This document shows, piece by piece, positions 25,771 through 35,148 of a stretch of 64,000 nucleotides of DNA; position 1 is the stretch's first letter; every line of letters starts with the position of its first letter. Below the pieces are notes generated by a model. It was given only the letters and a program-made list of their open reading frames with translations. It did not search any database and was not told the DNA's origin. The position numbers and the translations under genes were made by a program. Origin of the DNA: Pantoea sp. Ap-967 (lineage in GTDB: Bacteria > Pseudomonadota > Gammaproteobacteria > Pseudomonadales > Pseudomonadaceae); the NCBI RefSeq assembly GCF_011752565.1, contig NZ_VWXK01000016.1, positions 62,001-126,000 of the forward strand, in the 5' to 3' direction.

Positions 25771-26373
25771 ATGAGCTTCAGCCCCCTGATCCGCCAACTG
25801 ATCGACGCCCTGCGCACCCTCCCAGGCGTCGGCCAGAAAACCGCCCAGCGCATGGCCCTGCAGTTGCTTGAGCGCGACCGCAGCGGTGGCCTGCGCCTGG
25901 CCCAGGCGTTGACCCAGGCCATGGAAGGGGTAGGGCATTGCCGCCAGTGCCGCACCCTGACCGAGCAGGAGCTGTGCCCGCAATGCAGCGACCCCCGCCG
26001 CGACGACACGCAATTGTGCGTGGTGGAAGGGCCGATGGATGTGTACGCGGTGGAGCAGACCGGCTATCGCGGGCGCTACTTCGTGCTCAAGGGCCACCTG
26101 TCGCCACTCGATGGCCTGGGGCCGGAGGCGATTGGCGTGCCGCAACTGATGGCGCGGATCGAGGAGCAGGGCACGTTCACCGAAGTGATTCTGGCCACCA
26201 ACCCGACCGTGGAAGGGGAGGCGACGGCGCATTACATCGCCCAGTTGTTGAATGAGAAGGGCCTGGTGGCCTCGCGGATTGCCCACGGCGTGCCGCTGGG
26301 TGGGGAGCTGGAGCTGGTCGATGGCGGCACCCTGGCCCATGCTTTTGCTGGGCGCAAGCCGATCACGCTTTGA
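25771..26373 (+). CDS. recR: Recombination protein RecR
   Basis: RecR works with RecF/RecO to load RecA at gaps. The 200-residue protein begins MSFSPLIRQLIDALRTLPGVGQ (helix-hairpin-helix), has zinc-finger cysteines in CRQCRTLTEQELCPQC (about residues 57-72), and a Toprim domain (VVEGPMDVYAVEQTG and the DG-type end VDGGTLAHA). The ATG at 25771 was chosen by family start. The terminator lies upstream. Confidence 0.96.
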   Translation: MSFSPLIRQLIDALRTLPGVGQKTAQRMALQLLERDRSGGLRLAQALTQAMEGVGHCRQCRTLTEQELCPQCSDPRRDDTQLCVVEGPMDVYAVEQTGYRGRYFVLKGHLSPLDGLGPEAIGVPQLMARIEEQGTFTEVILATNPTVEGEATAHYIAQLLNEKGLVASRIAHGVPLGGELELVDGGTLAHAFAGRKPITL

Positions 26374-26382
26374 GCCTAGCCC

Positions 26383-26450
26383 GCATCGCGAGCTGCGCTC
26401 GCTCCTACAGCCCGGCGCCGGTAGGAGCGAGCGTAGCTCGCGAATGGGCC
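26383..26450. repeat. REP inverted pair between recR and apt
   Basis: Inverted units of the GAGCGAGCG(T/C)AGCTCGCGA class lie between convergent genes. Confidence 0.82.
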
Positions 26451-26455
26451 GCAAC

Positions 26456-27004
26456 TCAATACTCGCTCAAGGAAAACTCGGTCAGGCAGAAAGTCGGCAC
26501 CCCGGCCGCCTGCAGCCGGCGCGAGCCTTCGAGCTCGGGCAGGTCGATGATCGCCGCTGCCTCGAACACCTGTGCCCCGGTGCGGCGCACCAGGTTGGCC
26601 GCCGCCAGCAGCGTGCCACCCGTGGCAATCAGGTCATCGAAGATCAACACCGAATCGCCTTCGCACAGGCTGTCGGCATGAACCTCCAGGAACGCCTCGC
26701 CGTACTCGGTCTGATACCCCTCGCTCAGCACGTCAGCCGGCAGCTTGCCCTGCTTGCGGAACAGGATCAGTGGCTTGTTCAGCTGGTGGGCGATGATCGA
26801 GCCGATCAGAAAGCCCCGGGCGTCCATCGCGCCGATGTGGCTGAACTCGGCCTCGACGTAGCGCTCGATGAACTGGTCGGCAACGTAGCGCAGCCCGCGT
26901 GGCGACTGGAACAGCGGGGTGATGTCGCGGAAGATCACGCCCGGCTTGGGGAAGTCCACTACCGGGCGGATCAGGGCTTTGAGGTCGAAGGCGTCGCTGT
27001 GCAT
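26456..27004 (-). CDS. apt: Adenine phosphoribosyltransferase
   Basis: Apt salvages adenine to AMP with PRPP. The 182-residue protein shows DFPKPGVIFRDITPL at the N-terminus and the PRPP loop VLIFDDLIATGGTLLAA at about residues 120-135. It converges on recR and lies upstream of anr. The ATG is preceded by AGGA at some distance. Confidence 0.96.
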   Translation of the reverse strand: MHSDAFDLKALIRPVVDFPKPGVIFRDITPLFQSPRGLRYVADQFIERYVEAEFSHIGAMDARGFLIGSIIAHQLNKPLILFRKQGKLPADVLSEGYQTEYGEAFLEVHADSLCEGDSVLIFDDLIATGGTLLAAANLVRRTGAQVFEAAAIIDLPELEGSRRLQAAGVPTFCLTEFSLSEY

Positions 27005-27059
27005 TGTTGCAGGTATCCTGGGAAAACGAATGCCCCAGTATACCTGCTAACGGCAGGCT

Positions 27060-27794
27060 TCACGCCTCCATCGCACCGCCGGCCAGCGCGCACAGCTGGA
27101 TCGGGTCGAGAATGTGCACTTCCTTGCCTTCGGCGCGCAGCAGGCCGTTTTGCTGGAAGCGGGTGAACACCCGCGACACGGTTTCCACCGCCAGGCCCAG
27201 GTAGTTGCCCATCTCGTTGCGCGACATGCTCAGGCGGAACTGGTTGGCCGAATAACCACGGGCACGGAAGCGTGCCGACAGGTTGACCAGGAAGGTGGCG
27301 ATGCGCTCGTCGGCGGTTTTCTTCGACAGCAGCAGCATCATCTGCTGGTCGTCACGGATTTCCCGGCTCATCACCCGCATCAGTTGGCGGCGCAGCTGCG
27401 GCAGCTGCACCGACAGCTCGTCGAGGCGTTCGAAGGGAATTTCGCACACCGAGGTGGTTTCCTGGGCTTGCGCCGACACCGGGTAGGCCTCGGTGTCCAT
27501 GCCCGATAGCCCGACCAGCTCGCTGGGCAGGTGGAAGCCGGTGATCTGCTCCTCGCCACTGTCGCTCAGGCTGAAGGTTTTGAGGGCGCCGGAACGTACT
27601 GCGTAGACCGAGCCGAAATTGTCACCCTGGCGGAACAGGAACTCACCCTTTTTCAGCGGGCGCCCGCGCTTGACGATTTCATCCAGTGCATCCATGTCTT
27701 CCAGGTTGAGCGAAAGAGGCAGGCACAGGGGGGCCAGGCTGCAATCCTTGCAATGGGCCTGGCTGTTTGGGCGCAGTTTGACTGGCTCGGACAT
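27060..27794 (-). CDS. anr: Oxygen-sensing transcriptional regulator ANR (FNR family)
   Basis: ANR carries an oxygen-labile [4Fe-4S] cluster and activates microaerobic and anaerobic genes at TTGAT-N4-ATCAA sites. The 244-residue protein shows cluster cysteines C15, C18, C24 and C117, a cyclic-nucleotide-like domain, and a CRP-type helix-turn-helix whose recognition helix carries the E-x2-SR pattern of FNR (VETVSR, about 203-208). I chose the ATG for MSEPVKLRPN. Likely targets within the window are hemN and cco-2. The 182-nt gap to hemN holds no recognised gene. Confidence 0.97.
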   Translation of the reverse strand: MSEPVKLRPNSQAHCKDCSLAPLCLPLSLNLEDMDALDEIVKRGRPLKKGEFLFRQGDNFGSVYAVRSGALKTFSLSDSGEEQITGFHLPSELVGLSGMDTEAYPVSAQAQETTSVCEIPFERLDELSVQLPQLRRQLMRVMSREIRDDQQMMLLLSKKTADERIATFLVNLSARFRARGYSANQFRLSMSRNEMGNYLGLAVETVSRVFTRFQQNGLLRAEGKEVHILDPIQLCALAGGAMEA

Positions 27795-27976
27795 TTGAAT
27801 CGATCCTTGTGGGAAAGCACACATAAGTCGTAAGGGTAACTCACGACGTAGGGTGTAGGCCAGTTACGCGTTTTTGGGCGCACCGGCGATACCCCGGCAG
27901 GCAAGGTGCCGGGAGGCCTTACAGCCCATAGTGTGCCTGGTCGGGGGCATTGTCCATGTGGACACTGGCTTGGCGG

Positions 27977-29359
27977 TCAGATTACCCGTGAAAAGCGCTG
28001 GCGGTTGTGCTGCGCCAGGTAGGCATCGAACACCATGCACACCGAGCGTGCCAGCAGGCGGCCGGCCGGCAGGATGCGGATGCCCTGGTTGTCGAGGCTG
28101 ATCAGGCCATCACGTTGCATGGCCTGCAGCTCTGGCCACAGCGCCTTGAAGTAGCCACGAAAGTCGATGGTGAAGGCGCTTTCGATCTGTTCGAAGTCAA
28201 GCTCGAAGTGGCAGATCAGTTGCTGGATCACCGCGCGGCGCAGGCGGTCGTCGTGGTTGCAGATCAAGCCGCGCTGGGTGGCCAGCTGGGCGTTGGACAG
28301 GGCGTCCTGGTAGGTGTTCAGGTCGCTGCTGTTCTGGCAGTAGAGGTCGCCGATCTGGCTGATCGCCGACACCCCCAGGCCGATCAGGTCGCAGTGGCCG
28401 TGGGTGGTGTAGCCCTGAAAGTTGCGCTGCAGGGTGCCTTCTTCCTGGGCGATGGCCAGCTCGTCATCTGGCAGGGCGAAATGGTCCATGCCGATGTAGC
28501 GGTAGCCGGCGGCGGTGAGCTGTTCGATGGTGTTGTGCAGCATCTGCAGCTTGGCCGCCGGGGCCGGCAGGTCATTGCTGTCGATGCGCCGCTGGGGCAT
28601 GAAGCGCTCGGGCAGGTGGGCGTAGTTGAACACCGACAGGCGCTCGGGCTGCAGGCGGATCACTTCCTCGACGGTACGGGCGAAACCTTCCGGGGTCTGC
28701 TTGGGCAGGCCGTAGATCAGGTCGAGGTTGATCGAGCGAAACTGCAGGGTACGGGCGGCGTCGATCAGGGTGCGAGTCTGCTCCAGGCTTTGCAGGCGGT
28801 TGACCGCCCGTTGCACGGCCGGGTCCAGGTCCTGCACGCCGAGGCTGACGCGGTTGAAGCCCAGTTCGCGGAGCAGGCCCATGGTCGACCAGTCGGCTTC
28901 GCGCGGGTCGATCTCGATGCCGTAGTCGCCGGAATCGTCATCCACCAGGTTGAAATGCTGGCGCAGGGTGGCCATCAACTGGCGCAGTTCCACGTGGCTG
29001 AGGAAGGTCGGGGTGCCGCCGCCGAAATGCAGCTGTTCCACGCGCTGCTTGGGGTCCAGGTGGCAGGCAACCAGCTGGATCTCCTGCTCCAGGCGCTGCA
29101 GGTAGGGCGCCGCACGGGCACGGTCTTTGGTGATGACCTTGTTGCAGGCGCAGTAGTAGCAGATGTTCGCGCAGAACGGCACGTGCAGGTACAGCGACAG
29201 CGGGCGCACGGCCCGGCGGCTCTCACGCAGGGCGTGGAGCAGGTCGAACGAGCCTACCTCGCTGTGCAGTTGCACGGCCGTCGGGTAGGAGGTGTAGCGC
29301 GGGCCGGCCAGATCGTAACGGCGGATCAGGTCGGCATCCCAACGCAGGTCGTCGAGCAT
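27977..29359 (-). CDS. hemN: Oxygen-independent coproporphyrinogen III oxidase
   Basis: HemN is a radical SAM enzyme that decarboxylates coproporphyrinogen III without oxygen, supplying haem under low oxygen. The 460-residue protein has the cluster motif C63-x3-C67-x2-C70 in HVPFCANICYYC, FGGGTPTFL for SAM binding, and the C-terminal HemN domain. I chose the ATG at MLDDLRWDAD. A perfect ANR box lies 64 nt upstream, which fits its role and the neighbouring anr. Confidence 0.96.
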   Translation of the reverse strand: MLDDLRWDADLIRRYDLAGPRYTSYPTAVQLHSEVGSFDLLHALRESRRAVRPLSLYLHVPFCANICYYCACNKVITKDRARAAPYLQRLEQEIQLVACHLDPKQRVEQLHFGGGTPTFLSHVELRQLMATLRQHFNLVDDDSGDYGIEIDPREADWSTMGLLRELGFNRVSLGVQDLDPAVQRAVNRLQSLEQTRTLIDAARTLQFRSINLDLIYGLPKQTPEGFARTVEEVIRLQPERLSVFNYAHLPERFMPQRRIDSNDLPAPAAKLQMLHNTIEQLTAAGYRYIGMDHFALPDDELAIAQEEGTLQRNFQGYTTHGHCDLIGLGVSAISQIGDLYCQNSSDLNTYQDALSNAQLATQRGLICNHDDRLRRAVIQQLICHFELDFEQIESAFTIDFRGYFKALWPELQAMQRDGLISLDNQGIRILPAGRLLARSVCMVFDAYLAQHNRQRFSRVI

Positions 29360-29422
29360 GTGGGCAGTCCCCGGATTATGCAGCAGTGATCCGGAGTCTA
29401 GGGTTGTCTGTAAGAAACTGTG

Positions 29423-29436
29423 TTGATTTGTATCAA
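29423..29436. promoter_or_regulatory. ANR box upstream of hemN
   Basis: TTGATTTGTATCAA is a perfect match to TTGAT-N4-ATCAA and lies 64 nt before the hemN start. Confidence 0.9.
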
Positions 29437-29442
29437 GGCAAG

Positions 29443-29510
29443 TGGGGGCTGCTGTGCAGCCCATTCGCGGGGCAAGCCCGCTCCTACAGCGAATGGGCCA
29501 AAGCGCCCCC
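29443..29510. repeat. REP element between hemN and the TauE-like gene
   Basis: A unit with core CGCGGGGCAAGCCCGCTCC is flanked by GGGGGCTGC and GCGCCCCC arms. It ends where the stop codon of the next gene begins. Confidence 0.78.
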
Positions 29511-30194
29511 TCAATGCCCCATCAACCAATGCTGGTGCGGCCCAGGCAAGGTCCAGATGCCAAACAGGATCACCAGCATCCCACCCGCCACGCGCACGCT
29601 ACGCCGTCGCAGCAGCGCATTGACCCGCTCTGCCGCCAGCCCCGTAGCCAGCAGCACCGGCCAGGTCCCCAGCCCGAACGCCAGCATCAGCGCGGCGCTG
29701 TACCCGGCATTGCCCTGGCTCGCTGCCCACAGCAAGGTGCTGTACACCAACCCACAGGGCAACCACCCCCACAGGGCGCCGAGCAACAGCGCCCGGGGCA
29801 CGCTCGATACCGGCATCAACCGCGAGGCCAGCGGCTGGATATGCCGCCACAAGCCCCTGCCCAGCGCCTCGACGCGGGTCAGCCCACTCCACCAGCCTGC
29901 CAGGTACAAGCCCATGCAAATCAGCAGCAACGCCGCCACCACCCGCAAGCCCAGTGCAGCGGGGCTGCTGGCCACGGCCCAGCCGGCCAGGCCCAGCAGC
30001 AAGCCAGCACTGGCATAGCTGAGAATGCGCCCCAGGTTGTAGGCCAGCAGCAGGCGCAGGCGCCGGCCACGTTGTTCGGGGGGAATGGCCAGGGTCAGTG
30101 CACCCATCAGGCCGCCGCACATGCCCAGGCAATGGCCGCCGCCAAGCAGGCCGAGCACCAGTGCCGAACCCAGCAGGGGAAGCAGCTCAGGCAC
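29511..30194 (-). CDS. TauE/SafE-family (COG2836) membrane protein of the cco assembly cluster
   Basis: The 227-residue inner-membrane protein has about six hydrophobic spans. The first carries GGGHCLGMCGG, a Cys/His pair reminiscent of metal or thiol handling, and a later span has GWLPCGLVY. The start is a GTG inside the 3' end of ccoS (GTGCCTGA overlap) with AGGAG upstream. An ATG 21 nt earlier has no ribosome site. It always neighbours ccoS/ccoI in Pseudomonas, from memory, which suggests a role in cbb3 oxidase maturation rather than sulfite export. The function is not established. Confidence 0.8.
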   Translation of the reverse strand: MPELLPLLGSALVLGLLGGGHCLGMCGGLMGALTLAIPPEQRGRRLRLLLAYNLGRILSYASAGLLLGLAGWAVASSPAALGLRVVAALLLICMGLYLAGWWSGLTRVEALGRGLWRHIQPLASRLMPVSSVPRALLLGALWGWLPCGLVYSTLLWAASQGNAGYSAALMLAFGLGTWPVLLATGLAAERVNALLRRRSVRVAGGMLVILFGIWTLPGPHQHWLMGH

Positions 30195-30399
30195 GGGGTG
30201 GCGGCTCCTGGTCATCGGCGGCGTGTTCGTCTGGGTGCACCGCCGCCTGGTGGCGCGGGTCCTGGTCGTCGAACAGGATGCTGTGGGCCGGGCCCTCCAG
30301 GTCGTCGTACTGGCCGCTGTCCACCGCCCAGAAGAAGATGTACACGGCTACCCCGACAAGCAGCAGCGCGGCCGGAATCATGACATAGAGGGCGGGCAT
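30187..30399 (-). CDS. ccoS: cbb3 oxidase assembly protein CcoS
   Basis: This small membrane protein is needed for cofactor insertion into cbb3 oxidase. The 70 residues start MPALYVMIPAALLLVGVAVYIFFWAVDSGQYDDLEGPA, that is one membrane span followed by the conserved SGQYDDLE block. It overlaps ccoI by 22 nt and the next gene by 8 nt, so translation of the three is coupled. Confidence 0.94.
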   Translation of the reverse strand: MPALYVMIPAALLLVGVAVYIFFWAVDSGQYDDLEGPAHSILFDDQDPRHQAAVHPDEHAADDQEPPPRA

Positions 30400-32852
30400 G
30401 GCGACTTCCTTGGGTAGGGCGCTGCAGCGTGCGCGGGCAGGGCCGAGGCCCTGGGCAGGCGGGTGAGGCGCAGGGCATTGAGCACCACGATCAGCGAGCT
30501 GACCGACATGCCGATGGCCGCCCACACCGGGGTGATCCAGCCGAGCGCGGCGAACGGCAACATCAGGCCATTATACAAGGTCGCCCACAGCAGGTTCTCA
30601 AGGATGTTGCGGCGGGTGCGGCGGGCCAGCTCGAAGGCTTGCACCAGCGCCTGCAGGCGGTTGGACAACAGCACCGCATCGGCGCTGGTTTTTGCCAGGT
30701 CCGTGGCGCTGCCCATGGCGATGCTGATGTCGGCGGCCGCCAGCACGGGCACGTCGTTGACCCCGTCGCCCAGCATCAGCACCTTGCGCCCGGCCGCCTG
30801 CAGCGCCTTGAGCCGGTCGAGCTTGTCGTCCGGGCGCAGGCCGCCGATGGCCTGGTCGATGCCCAGCTGCGCGGCCACCTCGGCCACCATCGGCGAGCTG
30901 TCGCCCGACAGCAGCAAGGTACGCCAGCCGCGTGCCTTGCAGGCGGCGAGCAGGGCCGGGGCGTCGTCGCGCAGGCGGTCGTCCAGGCCGAACCAGGCCA
31001 GCGGGCCCTGGCGGTCACCCAGCAGCAGCCACTGGCCGCGCGGCTCTGGCACGCTGGGGATTTCAGCGCCACTCAGGGCGCAGACGAAGGTGGCCTGGCC
31101 GATGCGCAGGCGCTGGCCGTCAAGCTGCCCTTCAAGGCCCAGCCCGGGCACGCTTTGCACCGCGTCGGCCGGCGCCGCGCTGCGGCCAAAGGCGCGGGCG
31201 ATGGGGTGTTCGGAGCGGTTTTCAAGCGCCGCTGCCAGGGCCAGGCAGCGGTCGGCGGGCAGGCTGCCGAGCGGGCGAATGCTGCGCAGGGCCAGGCGGC
31301 CTTCGGTGAGGGTGCCGGTTTTATCGAAAATCACCGTGTCGATCTGGTTCAGGCCTTCCAGCACATGCCCGCGGGTCACCAGCAGGCCGAGCTTGTGCAG
31401 GGTGCCGGTGGCGGCGGTCAGCGCGGTGGGGGTCGCCAGCGACAGCGCGCACGGGCAGGTGGCCACCAGCATGGCCAGGACGATCCAGAACGCCCGGGAT
31501 GGGTCCAGGTGCCACCACCATAGGCCAATGGCGATGGCGGCCAGCAGCGACACCAGCAGGAAATACTGCGAGGCGCGGTCGGCGATCTCTGCCAGGCGCG
31601 GCTTCTCGGTTTGCGCACGTTCCAACAGGCGGACGATGGCCGACAGGCGCGAGTCGTGGCCCAGCGCCTCGACTTCCACATGCAGCGTGCTATCGACGTT
31701 CAACGTGCCGCCGGTGACCCGTTCGCCCACCCGGCGTGGCTGCGGCAGGTATTCACCGGTCAACAATGACTCGTCGACACTGGAGCGGCCCTCGACGATG
31801 CGCCCGTCGGCGGGGATCACCGCGCCGGGCAGCACCTGCACGGTGTCGCCGCACTGCAGCTCGCCCAGCAGGATGCGCTCGGCGTGGCCCCGGGCATCCA
31901 GGCGCAGGCACGAAGCCGGCAGCAGGTTCACCAGTTGCGCGGTGGCCGCTGCCGTGCGCTCGCGGGCGCGGCGCTCCAGGTAGCGGCCGGTGAGCAGGAA
32001 CAGGGCGAACATGCCCACGGTGTCGAAGTACAGCTCGCCACTGCCGGTGACGGCAGTCCATATCCCGGCGCCGAAGGCCAGGCCGATGGCCAGTGACACC
32101 GACACGTCCATGGTCAGGTGGCGGGTACGCAGGTCGCGGGCGGCGCCCTTGAAGAACGGCGCGCAGCTGTAGAACACGATAGGGATGGTCAGAAACAGCG
32201 CCACCCAGCGCAGGATGGTGTGCATTTCGGCCGACAGGTCGATGTTGAATTCCGGCCAGGTGGCCATGGTCGCCATCATTGCCTGGAACCACAGCAGCCC
32301 GGCCACGCCCAGGCGGCGAAGGGCGCTGCGGTTGTCGCGGGCCAGCTGCTCGGCGGCCTGGTCGGGCTGGTAGGGGTGGGCGGCGTAGCCGATCTGGCGC
32401 AGCTCGGCCAGCAGGTGCGACAAGGGTTGCTGCTGGTCGTCCCAGTTCAGTTGCAGGCGGTGGTTGGACAGGTTCAGGCGTGCTTCGGCCACACCTGGCA
32501 CGTTGCGCAGGTGTTTCTCGATCAGCCAGCCACAGGCGGCGCAGCTGATGCCTTCGACCAGCAGGGTGGCCTCTGCGAGGTTGCCGGCATGGCGCACGAA
32601 GCTTTGTTGCACGTCGCAGCGGTCGTACAGGGCCAGTTCGTCCTGCAGCTGCCTGGGCAGCGCTTCGGGGTTGGCGCTGCTGTCGCTGCGGTGCTGGTAG
32701 TAGTGCGCCAGGCCCCCGGCGACGATGGACTCGGCCACTGCCTGGCAGCCGGGGCAGCAGAACTGCCGCGGTTCGCCTAGGACCACGGCGGTGAAGCGGC
32801 TGCCGGCGGGAACGGGCAGGGCGCAGTGGTAGCAGGGGGTGGGTTGGGTCAT
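30378..32852 (-). CDS. ccoI: Copper P-type ATPase CcoI (FixI)
   Basis: CcoI exports copper across the inner membrane for the CuB site of cbb3 oxidase. The 824-residue P1B-ATPase has an N-terminal cysteine-rich segment (CYHC, CCPGC), a heavy-metal domain with C104-x2-C107 (GISCAACGW), and the transport motif CPC at about residue 466 (VATCPCALSLATP). It also has the phosphorylation motif DKTGTLTEG near 508 and the GDGVNDVPVLAAADISIAMG hinge. It lies between ccoH and ccoS on the minus strand, with an REP pair in the 166-nt gap before it. Confidence 0.96.
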   Translation of the reverse strand: MTQPTPCYHCALPVPAGSRFTAVVLGEPRQFCCPGCQAVAESIVAGGLAHYYQHRSDSSANPEALPRQLQDELALYDRCDVQQSFVRHAGNLAEATLLVEGISCAACGWLIEKHLRNVPGVAEARLNLSNHRLQLNWDDQQQPLSHLLAELRQIGYAAHPYQPDQAAEQLARDNRSALRRLGVAGLLWFQAMMATMATWPEFNIDLSAEMHTILRWVALFLTIPIVFYSCAPFFKGAARDLRTRHLTMDVSVSLAIGLAFGAGIWTAVTGSGELYFDTVGMFALFLLTGRYLERRARERTAAATAQLVNLLPASCLRLDARGHAERILLGELQCGDTVQVLPGAVIPADGRIVEGRSSVDESLLTGEYLPQPRRVGERVTGGTLNVDSTLHVEVEALGHDSRLSAIVRLLERAQTEKPRLAEIADRASQYFLLVSLLAAIAIGLWWWHLDPSRAFWIVLAMLVATCPCALSLATPTALTAATGTLHKLGLLVTRGHVLEGLNQIDTVIFDKTGTLTEGRLALRSIRPLGSLPADRCLALAAALENRSEHPIARAFGRSAAPADAVQSVPGLGLEGQLDGQRLRIGQATFVCALSGAEIPSVPEPRGQWLLLGDRQGPLAWFGLDDRLRDDAPALLAACKARGWRTLLLSGDSSPMVAEVAAQLGIDQAIGGLRPDDKLDRLKALQAAGRKVLMLGDGVNDVPVLAAADISIAMGSATDLAKTSADAVLLSNRLQALVQAFELARRTRRNILENLLWATLYNGLMLPFAALGWITPVWAAIGMSVSSLIVVLNALRLTRLPRASALPAHAAAPYPRKSPCPPSMS

Positions 32853-32891
32853 GAGCTGAACTACAAAAGGCCTGGCTGGAATGCATTCTCA

Positions 32892-33001
32892 TTGTAGGAG
32901 CGGGCTTGCCCCGCGAAAGGGCAGGGCCTGCAAACCGATGTTCACGGGGCAGGCCCTTTCACGGGGCAGGCCCTTTCGCGGGGCAAGCCCGCTCCTACAG
33001 G
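32892..33001. repeat. REP pair with an internal tandem duplication
   Basis: Inverted units of the class GCGGGCTTGCCCCGCGAAAG lie between ccoH and ccoI. One arm contains CACGGGGCAGGCCCTTT twice in a row (about 32942-32977). Confidence 0.82.
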
Positions 33002-33018
33002 GTGTTGTGGTGCTGTTG

Positions 33019-33546
33019 TCAGTGGTGCTCGGCACCCTGGATAGCTTCATCGCCTAGCTGCAAGGTCACGCCATGTTCGACCTTCTCCTCCTCGAACAAC
33101 CGCCACACCTGCTCACCCTGGCTACCCAGCAGCTCGACGAAGCGCCGGCCATCGACCTTGTCGTCCAGCTGCCCCACGTAACGCCCCGCGTCCACCCGGC
33201 TCAGCAGCACCTTGCGGTCCTTGCCCGGCTGGGTTGGCGAGATCAGGTTCAGCTCCAGGCTTTTCGGGTCGCTGTTGCCGGTCAGGCGCAGGTCCACTTC
33301 GCCGGTCAGTTCATCCAGGTGCACACTGGCCTTGAGATTGAGGGTCTGGGCCAGCATCTCGCGGTCCAGCGAGCGGTTGATACCCTTGCCGGCCTCGTAG
33401 TAGTTGTCGTTCACCAGGTTGTCCGGGTTGCGCACGGCGATGCTGACCATGCTCAGGCTCAGGCCCACGGAGGTGGCGAGCATGCCGATGATGATCCAGG
33501 GCCAGCGGTGCTTGTACCAGGGGCTGGTGGCGGTGGCGGTAGCCAT
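33019..33546 (-). CDS. ccoH: cbb3 oxidase assembly protein CcoH (FixH)
   Basis: CcoH is a single-span membrane protein that assists cbb3 maturation. The 175 residues begin with a short cytoplasmic segment and a span at about 15-35 (WIIIGMLATSVGLSLSMVSIAV). The conserved NPDNLVNDNYYEAGKGIN block and a periplasmic beta-rich domain follow. It is 15 nt downstream of ccoG, clearly in the same transcript. Confidence 0.94.
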   Translation of the reverse strand: MATATATSPWYKHRWPWIIIGMLATSVGLSLSMVSIAVRNPDNLVNDNYYEAGKGINRSLDREMLAQTLNLKASVHLDELTGEVDLRLTGNSDPKSLELNLISPTQPGKDRKVLLSRVDAGRYVGQLDDKVDGRRFVELLGSQGEQVWRLFEEEKVEHGVTLQLGDEAIQGAEHH

Positions 33547-33561
33547 TGTCGTGGTTCTCTC

Positions 33562-34980
33562 TCAGCGGATCTGTGGGCCGATGAATCGGCTCTTGGCTTC
33601 AACCTCGGCAGCGCTGTCGTCGGCGCTTTTGAGGATGAAGGTGATTTCGTTGGTGGTCGAGGGCAGTTTTTCCGGCGCCACCGACAACTGCACCGGCAGG
33701 CTGACGATGTCGCCGGCCGCCACGCGGATCTCGCGCTGGCCTTCGAGCTTGAGGTCGGGCAGGCCGGCGGCGTCCAGCACATAGACGTGGTCGCGTTGGT
33801 CCTTGTTCATGACCTTCAGGCTGTACACGTTCTCGATTCGCCCCTGGGCGTTCTCGCGGTACAGCACGCGGTCCTTGCTGACGTCGAAGCCGACCAGCGA
33901 GCGGGTGGCGAAGGCGGTGGCCAGGGCGCCGATCATCACCAGCAGCACCACCGCGTAGCCGATCAGGCGTGGGCGCAGCATGTGGGTTTTCTGCCCCGAC
34001 AGGTTGTGCTCGGTGGTGTAGCTGATAAGGCCCTTGGGGTAGTTCATCTTGTCCATGATGCTGTCGCAAGCGTCGATGCAGGCCGCGCAGCCGATGCACT
34101 CGATCTGCAGGCCATCACGGATGTCGATGCCGGTGGGGCACACTTGCACGCACATCGTGCAGTCGATGCAGTCGCCCAGGCCCTTGGCCTTGTAGTCGAT
34201 GTCTTTCTTGCGTGGGCCGCGGGTTTCGCCGCGGCGCGGGTCGTAGGAGACGATCAGGGTGTCTTTGTCGAACATCACGCTCTGGAAGCGTGCGTAGGGG
34301 CACATGTACACGCACACCTGTTCGCGCAGCCAGCCGGCATTGCCGTAGGTGGCCAGGGTGAAGAAACCCACCCAGAAGTAGGCCCAGCCATCGGCCTGGC
34401 CTGTGAAGAAGTCGCCCAGCAGCTCGCGGATCGGCGAGAAGTAGCCAACAAAGGTCATGCCGGTGACGAAGCCGATCAGCAACCACAGGCTGTGCTTGGC
34501 GAACTTGCGCAGGAACTTGTTGCCGCTCATCGGCGCCCGGTCAAGCTTCATGCGCTGGTTGCGGTCGCCCTCGGTGACCTTTTCGCACCACATGAAAATC
34601 CACGTCCACACGCTTTGCGGGCAGGTGTAGCCGCACCACACGCGGCCAGCGAACACGGTGATGAAGAACAGGCCGAAGGCGGCGACGATCAGGATGCCCG
34701 ACAGCAGGATGAAGTCCTGGGGCCAGATGGTGGCGCCGAAAATGTAGAACTTGCGCTCGGGCAGGTTCCACCACACCGCCTGGTGGCCGCCCCAGTTCAG
34801 CCACACGGTGCCGAAGTAGAGCAGGAACAACACCGCCCCACCGACCATGCGCAGGCGGCGGAACAGCCCGGTGAAGGCGCGGGTGTAGATTTTCTCGCGG
34901 GAGGCGTAGAGGTCGACGGAATCCTTCCCTTTGCTGGCAGGCGGGGTCACGTCATGTACCGGAATGTGCTTGCTCATCAT
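33562..34980 (-). CDS. ccoG: Polyferredoxin-like cbb3 accessory protein CcoG (RdxA/FixG)
   Basis: CcoG is a membrane iron-sulfur protein that reduces copper for cbb3 oxidase assembly. The 472-residue protein has about five spans, two ferredoxin-type cluster motifs (CIDCTMCVQVCPTG, then CIGCAACIDACD, about residues 255-305) and a C-terminal periplasmic Ig-like domain. The start is one of two adjacent ATG codons after GGGA, so 34977 is equally possible. It heads ccoG-ccoH-ccoI-ccoS. A near-consensus ANR box lies upstream at 35149. Confidence 0.94.
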   Translation of the reverse strand: MMSKHIPVHDVTPPASKGKDSVDLYASREKIYTRAFTGLFRRLRMVGGAVLFLLYFGTVWLNWGGHQAVWWNLPERKFYIFGATIWPQDFILLSGILIVAAFGLFFITVFAGRVWCGYTCPQSVWTWIFMWCEKVTEGDRNQRMKLDRAPMSGNKFLRKFAKHSLWLLIGFVTGMTFVGYFSPIRELLGDFFTGQADGWAYFWVGFFTLATYGNAGWLREQVCVYMCPYARFQSVMFDKDTLIVSYDPRRGETRGPRKKDIDYKAKGLGDCIDCTMCVQVCPTGIDIRDGLQIECIGCAACIDACDSIMDKMNYPKGLISYTTEHNLSGQKTHMLRPRLIGYAVVLLVMIGALATAFATRSLVGFDVSKDRVLYRENAQGRIENVYSLKVMNKDQRDHVYVLDAAGLPDLKLEGQREIRVAAGDIVSLPVQLSVAPEKLPSTTNEITFILKSADDSAAEVEAKSRFIGPQIR

Positions 34981-35148
34981 CAATTCCCACGGCAGTGGTG
35001 AAATGCCGCGGCCAGTGCGTGCCGGCCGTGGTCGTGCGCAGTCTGGCTGCTGCGATCCATGATACGCCGGTGATGGCGACCTGGGGCCGCACTGCGACCT
35101 TTAGTCGCGTTGGGTTCGTGGTATGAATCGTGTTATGGCGGGTGTCAA

